This document shows positions 22,797 through 30,814 of a stretch of DNA of 46,484 nt, piece by piece (within the stretch, counting starts at the first letter, position 1; each line of letters opens with the position of its first letter). Location of the stretch: positions 1 through 46,484 of the IMG/VR virus record IMGVR_UViG_3300021792_000001. One strand, 5' to 3'. Both the position numbers and the translations under genes were made by a program. The DNA is from a virus. The notes under the pieces were generated by a model. The model was not told the origin of the DNA and did no database searches. It saw nothing but the letters and a program-made list of their open reading frames with translations.

Positions 22797-24306
22797 TGTC
22801 CGGTTCCTCTGGCTCGGGATCTGGGAATAAATCGGCCAGCTTGATACCGCGTGCCGCTAACATTTCGCGCTCTGCTTCGAGCTGATCTAGGTGCTCATCA
22901 ATGTCGAGCCCCTGCTCTGCACACTCAAGCGTTAGACTGGATAGTCCGTACTGCATGCGCAACTTGGCAGCATTGGCCTCTTTGACAGGGTCTACCCAAC
23001 CACGCCCTGAGCTGATCCATGTTGATTGGCAGTAAGCCGCTTTATTGGCGTAGAAATCAGGCGCCTCAATTGCGCCTTTGTTGACTTGTTCTTCTAGCCA
23101 TAGCTCGTAAACCGGCTGACACCATGTGGCGATCAACCAAGCTCGCTGGCTTTTGAAGAAGCGGTAACACTCAAGCAATGACGCACGAGCGCTGGAATAG
23201 TTGGTTTTGCTAAAGTCCTTCATTAGCAATTCATAGCTGACGTTGAAGGCCACACCGATTTGGCGAAAGATATTCTCAACAAATGCCGCATAGGCTTGGT
23301 TAGGACGACCAGGCAAAAACGGTGTCACGTCTTCGTTTGGAAGCAGTGGGATAACACCATTAGGCTTCATGGAGTAATCCATGCCTTCACGGGCATCCAT
23401 GTACTCACTAGCAATCGTGGCGTCTTTATCTTCCGAATCAGCGGGTGGCTGATAGATCTGCATCAGCAGCTCATCAGGCATATCGGATTTAACGAAAGCG
23501 GCTATCAGAGCATTGTTCACCGTGGCTTTAAGCTCAGCTTGGGTGTAGTCGTCTAAGAGTTTGAATTCAGATAAAACCGACACCAGCGCACCAATACCGC
23601 GCGACTGCTCTGGTCGCTCGATGTTGTAGGTGTGGATCATCATGCGACGGCCCCAAGGAGTGCGGGCTGGCACATGGGTCCAAGTAAGCGTTTTCATGTT
23701 GAGATCAGTCGGGTGTCGACTCGCTACTTTGTAGCCGATCGCCTCACCGTCTGCGTTCTTCACAATGCCAGCACGAAGAAACTCATCATCGGCTTTGCCG
23801 TGTGGATTACACACCCGATCAGAGTCAATGATCTGAATACAAAAGGCGTTGTCACGCTGCTTTTTCCAACGCGGTACCGCGAAGGAGTCACCACCATCAA
23901 AGCACTGTTTAAAGGTGAGCTGTGTCATGCCCTGAAAGTTTTGGTTTCGAGCTAGTGAGCAATCTAGTGAGTTTGCCCAAAGCTTAAATGCCGCCCGTGT
24001 TTTCTTACTCCACTCGCGTGCCCACTTGGCATCTTTGCCAAGCATGACGTAGTTTGGTTGTGGGATCGGCATCAAGAACGCACCAACAATGTTGTCGGTT
24101 TGTGTTTGACGAATACCACGCACTACGCCGTTATTGCGGATCAAGTCCGCTTGGCGAGTGTTTAAAATGTCTTTCTCTGGCAGATAGTCCGCATCCGCGC
24201 TGCGCTTCTTGGGTCGCCAGTTTTTAAAGAATCCGTTACCCGCCCCGCGGTAGGCAGGTTCGGAACGAAATAAATTGCCTATTGCGGAGAAGATATTCAT
24301 GTTCAT
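22741..24306 (-). CDS. B: Portal protein, gpB-like (521 aa)
   Basis: Lambda B family portal. It shows the basic N-terminus followed by RNNGVVRGIRQTQTDNIVG, a GMTQLTFKQCFDGGDSF core segment and NYSSARASLLECYRFFKSQ near residue 375. The very acidic C-terminus (EPEEPDNDPEESEDDE) is common in portals. The stop of W overlaps its start. It forms the dodecameric DNA gate of the head. Confidence 0.92.
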   Translation of the reverse strand: MNMNIFSAIGNLFRSEPAYRGAGNGFFKNWRPKKRSADADYLPEKDILNTRQADLIRNNGVVRGIRQTQTDNIVGAFLMPIPQPNYVMLGKDAKWAREWSKKTRAAFKLWANSLDCSLARNQNFQGMTQLTFKQCFDGGDSFAVPRWKKQRDNAFCIQIIDSDRVCNPHGKADDEFLRAGIVKNADGEAIGYKVASRHPTDLNMKTLTWTHVPARTPWGRRMMIHTYNIERPEQSRGIGALVSVLSEFKLLDDYTQAELKATVNNALIAAFVKSDMPDELLMQIYQPPADSEDKDATIASEYMDAREGMDYSMKPNGVIPLLPNEDVTPFLPGRPNQAYAAFVENIFRQIGVAFNVSYELLMKDFSKTNYSSARASLLECYRFFKSQRAWLIATWCQPVYELWLEEQVNKGAIEAPDFYANKAAYCQSTWISSGRGWVDPVKEANAAKLRMQYGLSSLTLECAEQGLDIDEHLDQLEAEREMLAARGIKLADLFPDPEPEEPDNDPEESEDDEKAATQNAA

Positions 24307-24530
24307 CGCGGTACCGGATTAATTGTGACTCGAGAACCACGACCACTTAGCATGCGAATACGCCGCTTAAGTCGCGTGATTTCGGTGTTCATTTGACTAA
24401 TGGAGACATTTGCAAATGTGATGCTGTCCCCATCCCCTGATACGGTTTGTGCCGCTGTTCCCTGTAGACGTTGAGATTTGGCCTTTTGTATCGCGGCCAA
24501 TTCTGCCGTTGCTTCTTCTAGTTCTGTCAT
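24303..24530 (-). CDS. W: Head-tail joining protein, gpW-like (75 aa)
   Basis: Matches gpW in length (lambda W 68 aa), position between A and B and layout: an N-terminal helix (ELEEATAELAAIQKAK), a short beta hairpin and a basic second helix (TEITRLKRRIRML). It overlaps both neighbours by 4 bp. It extends the portal after packaging. Confidence 0.88.
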   Translation of the reverse strand: MTELEEATAELAAIQKAKSQRLQGTAAQTVSGDGDSITFANVSISQMNTEITRLKRRIRMLSGRGSRVTINPVPR

Positions 24531-26503
24531 GTTTGGATTTTCCCGACTTTGCCAAAACTGCGCTTTTTGCGAGGCTTGGCGGCTGGTGCTGGTTGTTCAG
24601 CTGGTTTATCTGGCTGTTGCGATTCGCTCATTTCAACTTGTGGGCTGGTTTGCTCCATGAGTTTGCGTAGCGATCGCAGGTTCATGCCGAAGTTTTGCTG
24701 CAGTATGCGGATCATGACAAAGTTACCCACGCGACAGTCGAGCGGTTCGTTTCGTCCACCCGGAGGGTTTTCAAACTTGAAGTACTCTTGACCGTCTTTA
24801 TAGCGCTTAACCATCTTTTCGATGGTTAAGCCATTGAAGTAGCGATCGTCATATTCCTGTTTCAATGGAAAATGACAGAAGCCAGGGCCGAAGTCCTTGA
24901 GCTTCAGTCGTGAGTAAATCACCTGCTTGGCGATCGTTGTATTTACTTCGGTGTGATAGGTGCCATGCTTTTTGCTTCGGGTTCTTGGGAAGTTAGCCAG
25001 CGGCTTATTTGGTAGAGTCGCACCAAATGTCGGTATATAGCGCAGTGGATCTTGGCGACAGAACTTATGAACCTCTGTCGAATAGTGACCACCGGAGTCA
25101 ATGCCACATAGGCGAGCTTTGTGTATCACGCCAGTTGCACTGACAAATTCGCGCTCCATCTGTTTGCGTAACTCTTCCCAGATCTGTGGTTTGGACAGAT
25201 CGCCGTAGATGCGCACATAACCAAGCGACCACGTTTCCTCATCTGGCCCCCATGCTACAAACTCGCCTTCAAAGCGATCGTCTTGGGTATCAAACCAACA
25301 GGTAATGATGATGCCGTCATGCGGCACATCGGCTTGGTACACTTCGCGGCGGTTTTCCATGCCTGAGCCGTCCACGCCTTCGCCTTGAATCTCGAAGGTT
25401 TCGCCAAGCGAGGTGTTTGTCCATGTGACCATTAGTGTGTGGTCACCGGATTTCATCAGCTTGTCTGCTTCTAAAAATTTCTCTACAACATCTTGCAACC
25501 GCGCATTAGGGAACGGGCTGTAAAGCTCGTTTATGTAGAAACCCGCAACACCGCTAAAGGGTGCGGTGGCTTTCCATTTCCCAAGCTGCAGTGCGTCGTT
25601 CTTTTGCGTGTTGGTGAATAGCTCTTTGCATTCTGGGCATTCAAGCTTAGCCGTTTCTGGTAGATGGGCTCCGAATACCTCGTGCCATTCCGTATCAGCC
25701 TTTTCCCATTTCACCATGCCCCAGTTGAGCGTGATCATTTCGCCACAGCATGGACATGGAATGTGGTAATAGCGCTTATCACTAAGGGCCATTTCCCGTT
25801 CTATTTCGCTCATCCCTTTCCAAGTGGGCGAGCCACCTAGGATGATTTTGCGGTTATAGAAGGTTTTGCCACGCTCATATGCAAGCTTTAGCGAGTTACC
25901 CTCACCACCGGAGTCACGTGAACAGCGGTCTGGTTCTTCGACCATTATCAAGCGGATCGGTGATGATGCCAGCTTGGATGGTGCATTTGAGCCAACGAGC
26001 TCTAAGTGTCCGCCGCGATAATGCTTGGATAATATAGTGTTACCAGCACTGCGGGATTTGATCGCGATCCGTTCGGCCAATGGCTCACTGTCGCGGATCA
26101 TTGGCGAGAATTTCTCTTTCGAGTAACGCTCGGCCATGTCCTCAGTTGGAAACAACACTAATGCTGGGCACGGGTCCAAGTGGATATGGTACCCAAGCAC
26201 GTTATTAATAACACCGTCAGTCCATGCCACCTGCGCGGACTTCTGACACACCACTCGCGGAATGTCTGGATCGCTACAGGCTTCTTGGATTTCTTTAAGA
26301 AATGGCGTTACCGCGACACGATATTTACCAGGTAACGCACAGTTTTCAGGTGAAAGTTCGCGATACTCTTCCGCCCACTCAGTGACAGTAACGTCTGGCG
26401 GTGGTAACCAAAGGCTTTTCAGTCCTTCATAAATTTCGTCAATGTCGGTGAAATTGATCTCTGGCAGGAAATTGGAATCATCAATCGCTAATGACATCAC
26501 CAT
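24527..26503 (-). CDS. terL: Terminase large subunit, gpA-like (658 aa)
   Basis: This packaging motor cuts cos and translocates DNA. The ATPase has a Walker A-like segment (CQKSAQVAWTDG, about residues 84-95) and Walker B (IRLIMVEEPD, near 180). A CPCCGEM / CPECKE cysteine pair near 248 and 285 gives a zinc-ribbon insertion. The C-terminal nuclease has acidic residues in ITCWFDTQDDRF and LCGIDSGGHY. It belongs to the GpA family (lambda A 641 aa). It overlaps Nu1 by 23 bp and W by 4 bp. Confidence 0.95.
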   Translation of the reverse strand: MVMSLAIDDSNFLPEINFTDIDEIYEGLKSLWLPPPDVTVTEWAEEYRELSPENCALPGKYRVAVTPFLKEIQEACSDPDIPRVVCQKSAQVAWTDGVINNVLGYHIHLDPCPALVLFPTEDMAERYSKEKFSPMIRDSEPLAERIAIKSRSAGNTILSKHYRGGHLELVGSNAPSKLASSPIRLIMVEEPDRCSRDSGGEGNSLKLAYERGKTFYNRKIILGGSPTWKGMSEIEREMALSDKRYYHIPCPCCGEMITLNWGMVKWEKADTEWHEVFGAHLPETAKLECPECKELFTNTQKNDALQLGKWKATAPFSGVAGFYINELYSPFPNARLQDVVEKFLEADKLMKSGDHTLMVTWTNTSLGETFEIQGEGVDGSGMENRREVYQADVPHDGIIITCWFDTQDDRFEGEFVAWGPDEETWSLGYVRIYGDLSKPQIWEELRKQMEREFVSATGVIHKARLCGIDSGGHYSTEVHKFCRQDPLRYIPTFGATLPNKPLANFPRTRSKKHGTYHTEVNTTIAKQVIYSRLKLKDFGPGFCHFPLKQEYDDRYFNGLTIEKMVKRYKDGQEYFKFENPPGGRNEPLDCRVGNFVMIRILQQNFGMNLRSLRKLMEQTSPQVEMSESQQPDKPAEQPAPAAKPRKKRSFGKVGKIQT

Positions 26504-26978
26504 CCCCCATGCTAATCAGAGCCGATCGCACCTCATCGTCGACTATTTTTTTTTGCTCTTTGCTCAATGCCAAACGCTGAGCGAGGCGCGGGGCAAGGTT
26601 CATCAAGCCAGACTTAGCAGATGTAATGAGCTGCCCAAGCTTGAATTCAACTTCTTCACGACGCAGTAACTGTTTGGCTTCCTCGCGTACCGAAATCTCT
26701 TTTTCATTCGCTTGCCAGTGCTTCAGTCGTCCGTTCTCTATTTTCTCATCGAATACCGCACTGACTTCCCCACTTTGACCACCTCCCATTTTGGCCACGC
26801 GCTGTGTCACCACCCAGTTGATCACCTCTTCGGTGTCGTAGGTATTGCTCTGGCCACGCCCCCCTTGAACTTCGATTGGCATGCCATTTTTCTGCCATGT
26901 CGTGAGTGTTTTTTCGGAGACACCAAGGATTTCGGCAAGCTCTTTTTTCTGGACTTTTTTACCCATTTTAAAACCCAC
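26481..26978 (-). CDS. terS: Terminase small subunit, Nu1-like (165 aa)
   Basis: A winged-helix DNA-binding domain at residues 8-60 (KKELAEILGVSEKTLTTWQKNG) matches Nu1 and binds cosB. A charged helical region mediates contact with the large subunit. The annotated frame begins at GTG 26978; ATG 26966 just before KKVQKKE is an alternative. The upstream 335 bp without genes should hold cos. Confidence 0.9.
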   Translation of the reverse strand: MGFKMGKKVQKKELAEILGVSEKTLTTWQKNGMPIEVQGGRGQSNTYDTEEVINWVVTQRVAKMGGGQSGEVSAVFDEKIENGRLKHWQANEKEISVREEAKQLLRREEVEFKLGQLITSAKSGLMNLAPRLAQRLALSKEQKKIVDDEVRSALISMGDGDVISD

Positions 26979-27313
26979 AAAGAAAAGCTAACTATTTGAT
27001 AAACATTATTAATTGCGCATAGACGCACTCTCTTAGTTAGACGCTAGAAAGATGAATTGAAATCAGAAAACCAAGAGCAGACAGCAAGGCAATCAGGAAG
27101 CCAAGCAGATGACGAAGCAACAACACCACCGAAACATAACGACCAGCCACCAATCTGCAAAACTGGCGAAGCTGAAGCGCTATAAGCAAAACAAAAAAGT
27201 GATACTTAAAAGAAAGGAAGTCCTAGGGAAAATTTATAGCTAGAAATACCACGGGACCTGAATAACCCCCATAGAGATTAGGGCTGGGAAGGACCCAAGC
27301 CCTTTATTTTCAG
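26979..27313. other. Non-coding region between gpZ-like and Nu1 genes, probable cos
   Basis: No convincing gene lies in these 335 bp. In lambda, cos lies directly upstream of nu1, and the same gap is present here. It is rich in CAA/GAA-type purine runs, and a GGGACC/GGACCC cluster lies at 27252-27300. I cannot locate the nick site by eye; the position is inferred from gene order. Confidence 0.55.
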
Positions 27314-28048
27314 TCACTTAGCCATGCGCGCGGCGTAATATTGAGCAGCTTCCCGAAATTCCTCACTTATGACCCGCACGGTCATCTTTTGAGCTTCGAG
27401 ATAGAATGGTAAGCGAGCCTCGTAATTGGGCGCGTCCTCAGCAAACACTATTGCCTGCTTAAGCTTTCCACCCTGACGCCAGTAGACGCCGATCGGCCTA
27501 TGCGGGTAACGGGGCAACAAGAAATACTTCAACGCTTGGCGTTTGGTATTACGATCATAGCCACCGTCGTTGTATGCCTTAAGGTCTCGCAAGATATGAT
27601 CACTGACACGAGCAGGAATATTGCCGAACCGATCGAGCCGTATATCACCACCGGGTAATGCAAACTGATCCTTGCGAATCAACCCGCTTCTCTTCAAGCG
27701 GCGCTCAAAGTTCTTTGGCCTACGATCACCACCCTCAATCATTGGGTCTAAGTAATCCGCCGCTGCCGATGCAGACTTGGCAACGTATCGCCAGTCCTTG
27801 AATAACACCCTCGCTTCCATGCCGCCTTTTCGGCTAGCATTCCGCACCATTACTGAGTTCAGCGTCCAACGTGTCGGGCGATCAATATACTTTGGCAACA
27901 CCTGTCGTACCGTGTGCTCCTTCACTCGTTCAGCAGTTCGATTAAGCGCACGAACCTTGGCTTTCTGAATAACGTCCGTTTGTAGACCATGGAGAATCTT
28001 CTCCATTCTCTTGAAGTCATTGGAGATATTGAAGCCGATTTCATTCAT
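27314..28048 (-). CDS. Z: Minor tail protein gpZ-like, displaced from its usual place (244 aa)
   Basis: From ATG 28048 the chain shows the GPZ pattern: KARVLNRTAERVKEHTVRQ-type helices near residue 35, YIDRPTRWTLNSV near 60 and a basic C-terminal YPHRPIGVYWRQGGK. Lambda Z (192 aa) lies between FII and U and completes the head-tail joint. Here it sits between the spanins and cos. It is still in the late transcript but at its very start. Its ATG overlaps the o-spanin end. Confidence 0.75.
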   Translation of the reverse strand: MNEIGFNISNDFKRMEKILHGLQTDVIQKAKVRALNRTAERVKEHTVRQVLPKYIDRPTRWTLNSVMVRNASRKGGMEARVLFKDWRYVAKSASAAADYLDPMIEGGDRRPKNFERRLKRSGLIRKDQFALPGGDIRLDRFGNIPARVSDHILRDLKAYNDGGYDRNTKRQALKYFLLPRYPHRPIGVYWRQGGKLKQAIVFAEDAPNYEARLPFYLEAQKMTVRVISEEFREAAQYYAARMAK

Positions 28049-28283
28049 TGTTAACGCACTGCCTGAGCTGCTCGATATAAGAAGTGATCTGCCCCATCTC
28101 ATCTATTGGGACGATGAACGCCTGATCATTGACCGTCGTGTTTATCAGTACCGGCTCCACTGCTGGGCATGGAGTTGGCTGAGTCATCGGACTCAACATG
28201 CCGCACCCTGCCAAACTGACGCAGATACCCAGCAGGATCAGTGCGCGCCTTACGTAGTCGCTGTTGCTTCTGGGCTTCATCAT
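28041..28283 (-). CDS. Outer-membrane spanin (Rz1-like lipoprotein, 80 aa)
   Basis: A signal peptide with a lipobox (SLAGC, cysteine about residue 27) marks an outer-membrane lipoprotein. The mature part is short with two prolines near the start. The gene lies mostly inside the i-spanin gene in another frame, the classical Rz/Rz1 nesting. It joins the i-spanin across the periplasm to fuse the membranes at lysis. Confidence 0.82.
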   Translation of the reverse strand: MMKPRSNSDYVRRALILLGICVSLAGCGMLSPMTQPTPCPAVEPVLINTTVNDQAFIVPIDEMGQITSYIEQLRQCVNNE

Positions 28284-28347
28284 CGCGCCTCTTAACTTGA
28301 ACCGCCCACTCCATCAGAATGAGCAGGAACTTAAGCCAGCTAGCCAT
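28126..28347 (-). CDS. Inner-membrane spanin (Rz-like, 73 aa)
   Basis: ATG 28347 is favoured because a membrane segment (SWLKFLLILMEWAVQV) follows at once. A highly charged helical region (KRRDDEAQKQQRLRK) and a polar tail come next. It is shorter than lambda Rz (153 aa). It is nested with the o-spanin and follows the upstream membrane gene with an overlap. Confidence 0.7.
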   Translation of the reverse strand: MASWLKFLLILMEWAVQVKRRDDEAQKQQRLRKARTDPAGYLRQFGRVRHVESDDSANSMPSSGAGTDKHDGQ

Positions 28348-28642
28348 TGGCGTTCTTAGCCTTGCCATAGTTAGCGGCTAATAAATTAATCAATGACTTC
28401 AACCACTTAGGCCATTTAGCTGTAACCTTTTCGGGTAGTAGTGCTACTGCATGAGCCACGGCATATAGAACACCAATCAAAGCCCCAACCCATGCGGGCA
28501 TCATACTAATTAACGCAGGTAACGCACTGACGATGGCCACAATCAAACCCGACTCGTCAGAAGCGGCCTCTGACGCCATAGCTACTGAAGGCATAAACAC
28601 TAACGCGACCACCCAGAACAACAAACCGCTTAACATCTTCAT
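28340..28642 (-). CDS. Small exported protein with two hydrophobic segments (100 aa), lysis cassette
   Basis: An N-terminal signal sequence ends at a likely AMA-SE cleavage site (residue 23-24). Two hydrophobic stretches (about 32-47 and 50-68) and a basic C-terminus (TAKWPKWLKSL) follow. It overlaps the endolysin stop and the i-spanin start. A signal peptide plus pore-like helices between endolysin and spanin suggests a second holin, antiholin or pinholin-type protein. I do not recognise the family. Confidence 0.6.
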   Translation of the reverse strand: MKMLSGLLFWVVALVFMPSVAMASEAASDESGLIVAIVSALPALISMMPAWVGALIGVLYAVAHAVALLPEKVTAKWPKWLKSLINLLAANYGKAKNANG

Positions 28643-29157
28643 AGATACTCACCTCGCTCTAGTCCGTATATGTCATACGGGAAATTTTTAATGAACTCAC
28701 TCACTGTGCCAGCACCGTGAATGGTGTTGTAGTGATCTTTCCAATACTGTCCTAATGCCTTGATATCATTGGCTTTCGGCAATGCTTGCGGCTTTCGGTA
28801 GTAGTGCATTCGACACATTGCAATGGCGTAACGCAGATTCCAAATCAACGCCACGTGGTCAGGCCAGCCGTGCTGGTCATAGACAAGATCAACCGTGTCA
28901 CTAGTCATACTCAGCAACTTATCTCGCAACTCAGACTTAAACTTGATGAAGTTCAACCACAAATCTTTATGTGTTGCGGGCTCCATCTGGATAAGGCCTA
29001 GCGCTGGACCTTTGCCTAGCTGCTTTAAGTAAGAGCCGTTCGACTCTTGAGCAATCGTGCCCATCACCAACTGCTCAGCAGCCAATGAGTAAAGGCCGAG
29101 CTGCTCTAACGCAGGCTTAACAACGTACTCACGCAACTGTGCAAAGCTGATACTCAT
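28639..29157 (-). CDS. Endolysin, lysozyme-like muralytic enzyme (172 aa)
   Basis: A probable catalytic glutamate sits in AQESNGSYLKQLGKGPALGLIQMEP (residues about 31-55), the usual glutamate then GLIQ spacing of lytic transglycosylase/lysozyme folds. No signal peptide is present, so release depends on the holin. It overlaps the holin stop by 4 bp. The family is a Vibrio/phage transglycosylase-type endolysin by pattern; confirmation needs a profile search. Confidence 0.75.
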   Translation of the reverse strand: MSISFAQLREYVVKPALEQLGLYSLAAEQLVMGTIAQESNGSYLKQLGKGPALGLIQMEPATHKDLWLNFIKFKSELRDKLLSMTSDTVDLVYDQHGWPDHVALIWNLRYAIAMCRMHYYRKPQALPKANDIKALGQYWKDHYNTIHGAGTVSEFIKNFPYDIYGLERGEYL

Positions 29158-29441
29158 GGCAACCTCTTGAACTTACTCGTGTAAAAGCTGATAGCCTCAT
29201 CACCCATCAGGCCAGCCATACCAGCCATGAAGCCGATCATTGGCCCAGACATCCCCATCTCTGTTCCTAAGAAATAAGTGAGCATGCCAAGGAAACCGCC
29301 AGTAATAACGGTGATAAGTAATTGAATAATCGAGAAATCTTTAATCTTTTGCTTAATCTGCCGGAGATACTTCACAGCGCCTCCCAGAACGCCAACCAAG
29401 ACGAACGCAGCAATCTGAATCAGTTCATCTGGTAAGAATTT
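29154..29441 (-). CDS. Holin (about 95 aa)
   Basis: Start chosen at ATG 29441, because the longer frame to 29504 runs through a terminator hairpin. Three hydrophobic segments follow: IQIAAFVLVGVLGGAV, LLITVITGGFLGMLTYFLG and a glycine/methionine-rich MIGFMAGMAGLMG helix, with a basic tail (SKFKRLP). This fits a class I-type holin that times lysis. It is the first gene of the late operon. Confidence 0.72.
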   Translation of the reverse strand, partial: KFLPDELIQIAAFVLVGVLGGAVKYLRQIKQKIKDFSIIQLLITVITGGFLGMLTYFLGTEMGMSGPMIGFMAGMAGLMGDEAISFYTSKFKRLP

Positions 29442-29467
29442 CATATAGGCGATCCAGTCCAGAAACG

Positions 29468-29490
29468 AAAAAGCCCCGCGAATGCGAGGC
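29468..29490 (-). terminator. Late leader terminator just before the holin (tR'-like)
   Basis: GCCTCGC-ATTC-GCGGGGC followed by five T on the minus strand, 27 bp before the holin start. By analogy with lambda tR', it blocks late transcription until antitermination. The 21-bp sequence at 29459-29479 is repeated at 29662-29682. Confidence 0.75.
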
Positions 29491-29504
29491 CTAGAAATAG
29501 TCAT

Positions 29505-29967
29505 GTAACGCTACTTATTCACTAAAGGGGCGCGAACCCTACCTCATCCCTGCCTCACTGGGCCACTTCATGCGGGATACGTCGAAATCACATGTGATCT
29601 AACTGATAAAACGTGTGATCTAACACGCTAAGCAACTATGTAATCACTACATACCCACCTCCCAGAAACGAAAAAGCCCCGCTAATCAGCAGGGCCTCAG
29701 TTCGTTCACTTGCCGCGAACACAAAAATCACAGTATGAACAAAATGTACCTGCTAACTTCCCCTTTTTCCAGCCCTGCGCGCGCGTAAATCGAATTCTAT
29801 AGTCTTAATAGAACTCTATAACTAAGCACCGCAAAGCCTTACCACAAAAGACTTTAGCCTTTAACGCATATGCGGCATCGTGACGGCACTGTGACGGAAA
29901 ATATAGACACATCAAACCCAATAAAGTAGTATCCGCAACCAATTTCAGGGACGACTTTGGGAAATCA
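29505..29967. promoter_or_regulatory. Late control region (non-coding)
   Basis: No gene lies here. It holds the palindrome ATCACATGTGAT at 29587-29598, two direct copies of TGTGATCTAAC at 29593-29603 and 29614-29624 (21-bp pitch), and one of the two duplicated terminators. An AT-rich stretch with near-repeated TCTATA blocks lies around 29795-29825. It must contain the leftward late promoter and probably the rightward promoter of the 29968 gene, but I cannot fix either confidently. Confidence 0.55.
29671..29695 (-). terminator. Second late leader terminator, partial duplicate of the first
   Basis: GCCCTGC and GCGGGGC arms around TGATTA with a five-T run on the minus strand. It shares its 3' half and flank with the terminator 200 bp downstream, so the two arose by duplication or recombination. 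Confidence 0.7.
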
Positions 29968-30759
29968 ATGACTACTCTTTTATGTGACTATGTTAATTCA
30001 ATCGTGACAGCAGACACTCGATGGTCAATCGGTGGAAATCCTGCATCACCTTTAATATTGTCAGATCAAAAGCGCTCCTTAATTTATTGCGACGACACAG
30101 GTTTTGATAAACTGACACCATACCAAGATACATTTGTCTTGATGACGGCTGGCAGCTCTGAATATATAGCTAAGTGGAAAGAGTGGTGGTTAGTATCAAG
30201 GGACATGGCGAGCACGCCTCCGGTATGCGACGAAAATGGCATACCACAAGTAGCTTTAGCCATAGTCGACTTAGTCGATAGCACAACTCTATTTGATTTT
30301 GGGCTAGGTCATGCCCTATATTGTCAAGATGAGCAGATTGTGAAAGCTTTCTCTGCTGGAAGCGGAGGAGAGTTTGCAGCGGCCGCGTTATTTGAATGCG
30401 GATGTGCTAAAACATCCATTCAAATTGCAGCCTTATCGGATTATTGCACAAGCCCAGAAGTGAAGTTTGTGTGTAATACCACTAAACAAAATAATCTATC
30501 GCCCACAATTTATGATATTAACATCATCAATCAGGCTATAGTTTCAAGGGGATTCATAATGGAATTAAATCAAGCAGCAGTTAATAAACCAGTTAAACTT
30601 AGTGAGCACCCTCTTTTCAATGAGGTAGTAGCCCAGCTAGAGTCTGGAAAAACCGTTCCTTCTGCCCCAGCACCTCGCCTACATTCAGCAGAATGGACGG
30701 CTGAGACGGAATCTAAGTTAGCGAAAGCGATGGAAGTGGTTAACTCTCGCATTTCGTGA
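29968..30759 (+). CDS. Proteasome/HslV-like Ntn-hydrolase protein, moron (263 aa)
   Basis: The first 170 residues follow the proteasome beta/HslV pattern. Thr2 would become N-terminal after Met removal. TADTRWS near residue 14 matches the conserved aspartate strand, a lysine near residue 35 could match the catalytic Lys33, VLMTAGSSEY follows, and SAGSGGEFAAAALFECG (about residue 128) matches the GSGG turn and helix. The C-terminal 60 residues are an added polar, helical extension. It is transcribed against the late genes, has its own terminator and stands alone, so it is likely expressed in the lysogen. Activity and substrate are unknown. Confidence 0.65.
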   Translation: MTTLLCDYVNSIVTADTRWSIGGNPASPLILSDQKRSLIYCDDTGFDKLTPYQDTFVLMTAGSSEYIAKWKEWWLVSRDMASTPPVCDENGIPQVALAIVDLVDSTTLFDFGLGHALYCQDEQIVKAFSAGSGGEFAAAALFECGCAKTSIQIAALSDYCTSPEVKFVCNTTKQNNLSPTIYDINIINQAIVSRGFIMELNQAAVNKPVKLSEHPLFNEVVAQLESGKTVPSAPAPRLHSAEWTAETESKLAKAMEVVNSRIS

Positions 30760-30780
30760 AGCTCATAATATGACTTCATT

Positions 30781-30810
30781 GAAAAAGCCCGCACACTGCG
30801 GGCTTTTTTT
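30781..30810 (+). terminator. Intrinsic terminator after the Ntn-hydrolase-like gene
   Basis: AAAAAGCCCGC-ACACT-GCGGGCTTTTTTT. The symmetrical A and T tracts make it effective from both sides, so it also ends the leftward early operon after the second integrase. Confidence 0.88.
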
Positions 30811-30814
30811 GCGC

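Noticed and set aside
29505-29967. CRP sites in the late control region
   Set aside because: TGTGA half-sites are present, but the spacing (direct repeats at 21 bp) is not the inverted 6-bp-spaced CRP pattern; kept only as a possible activator site.
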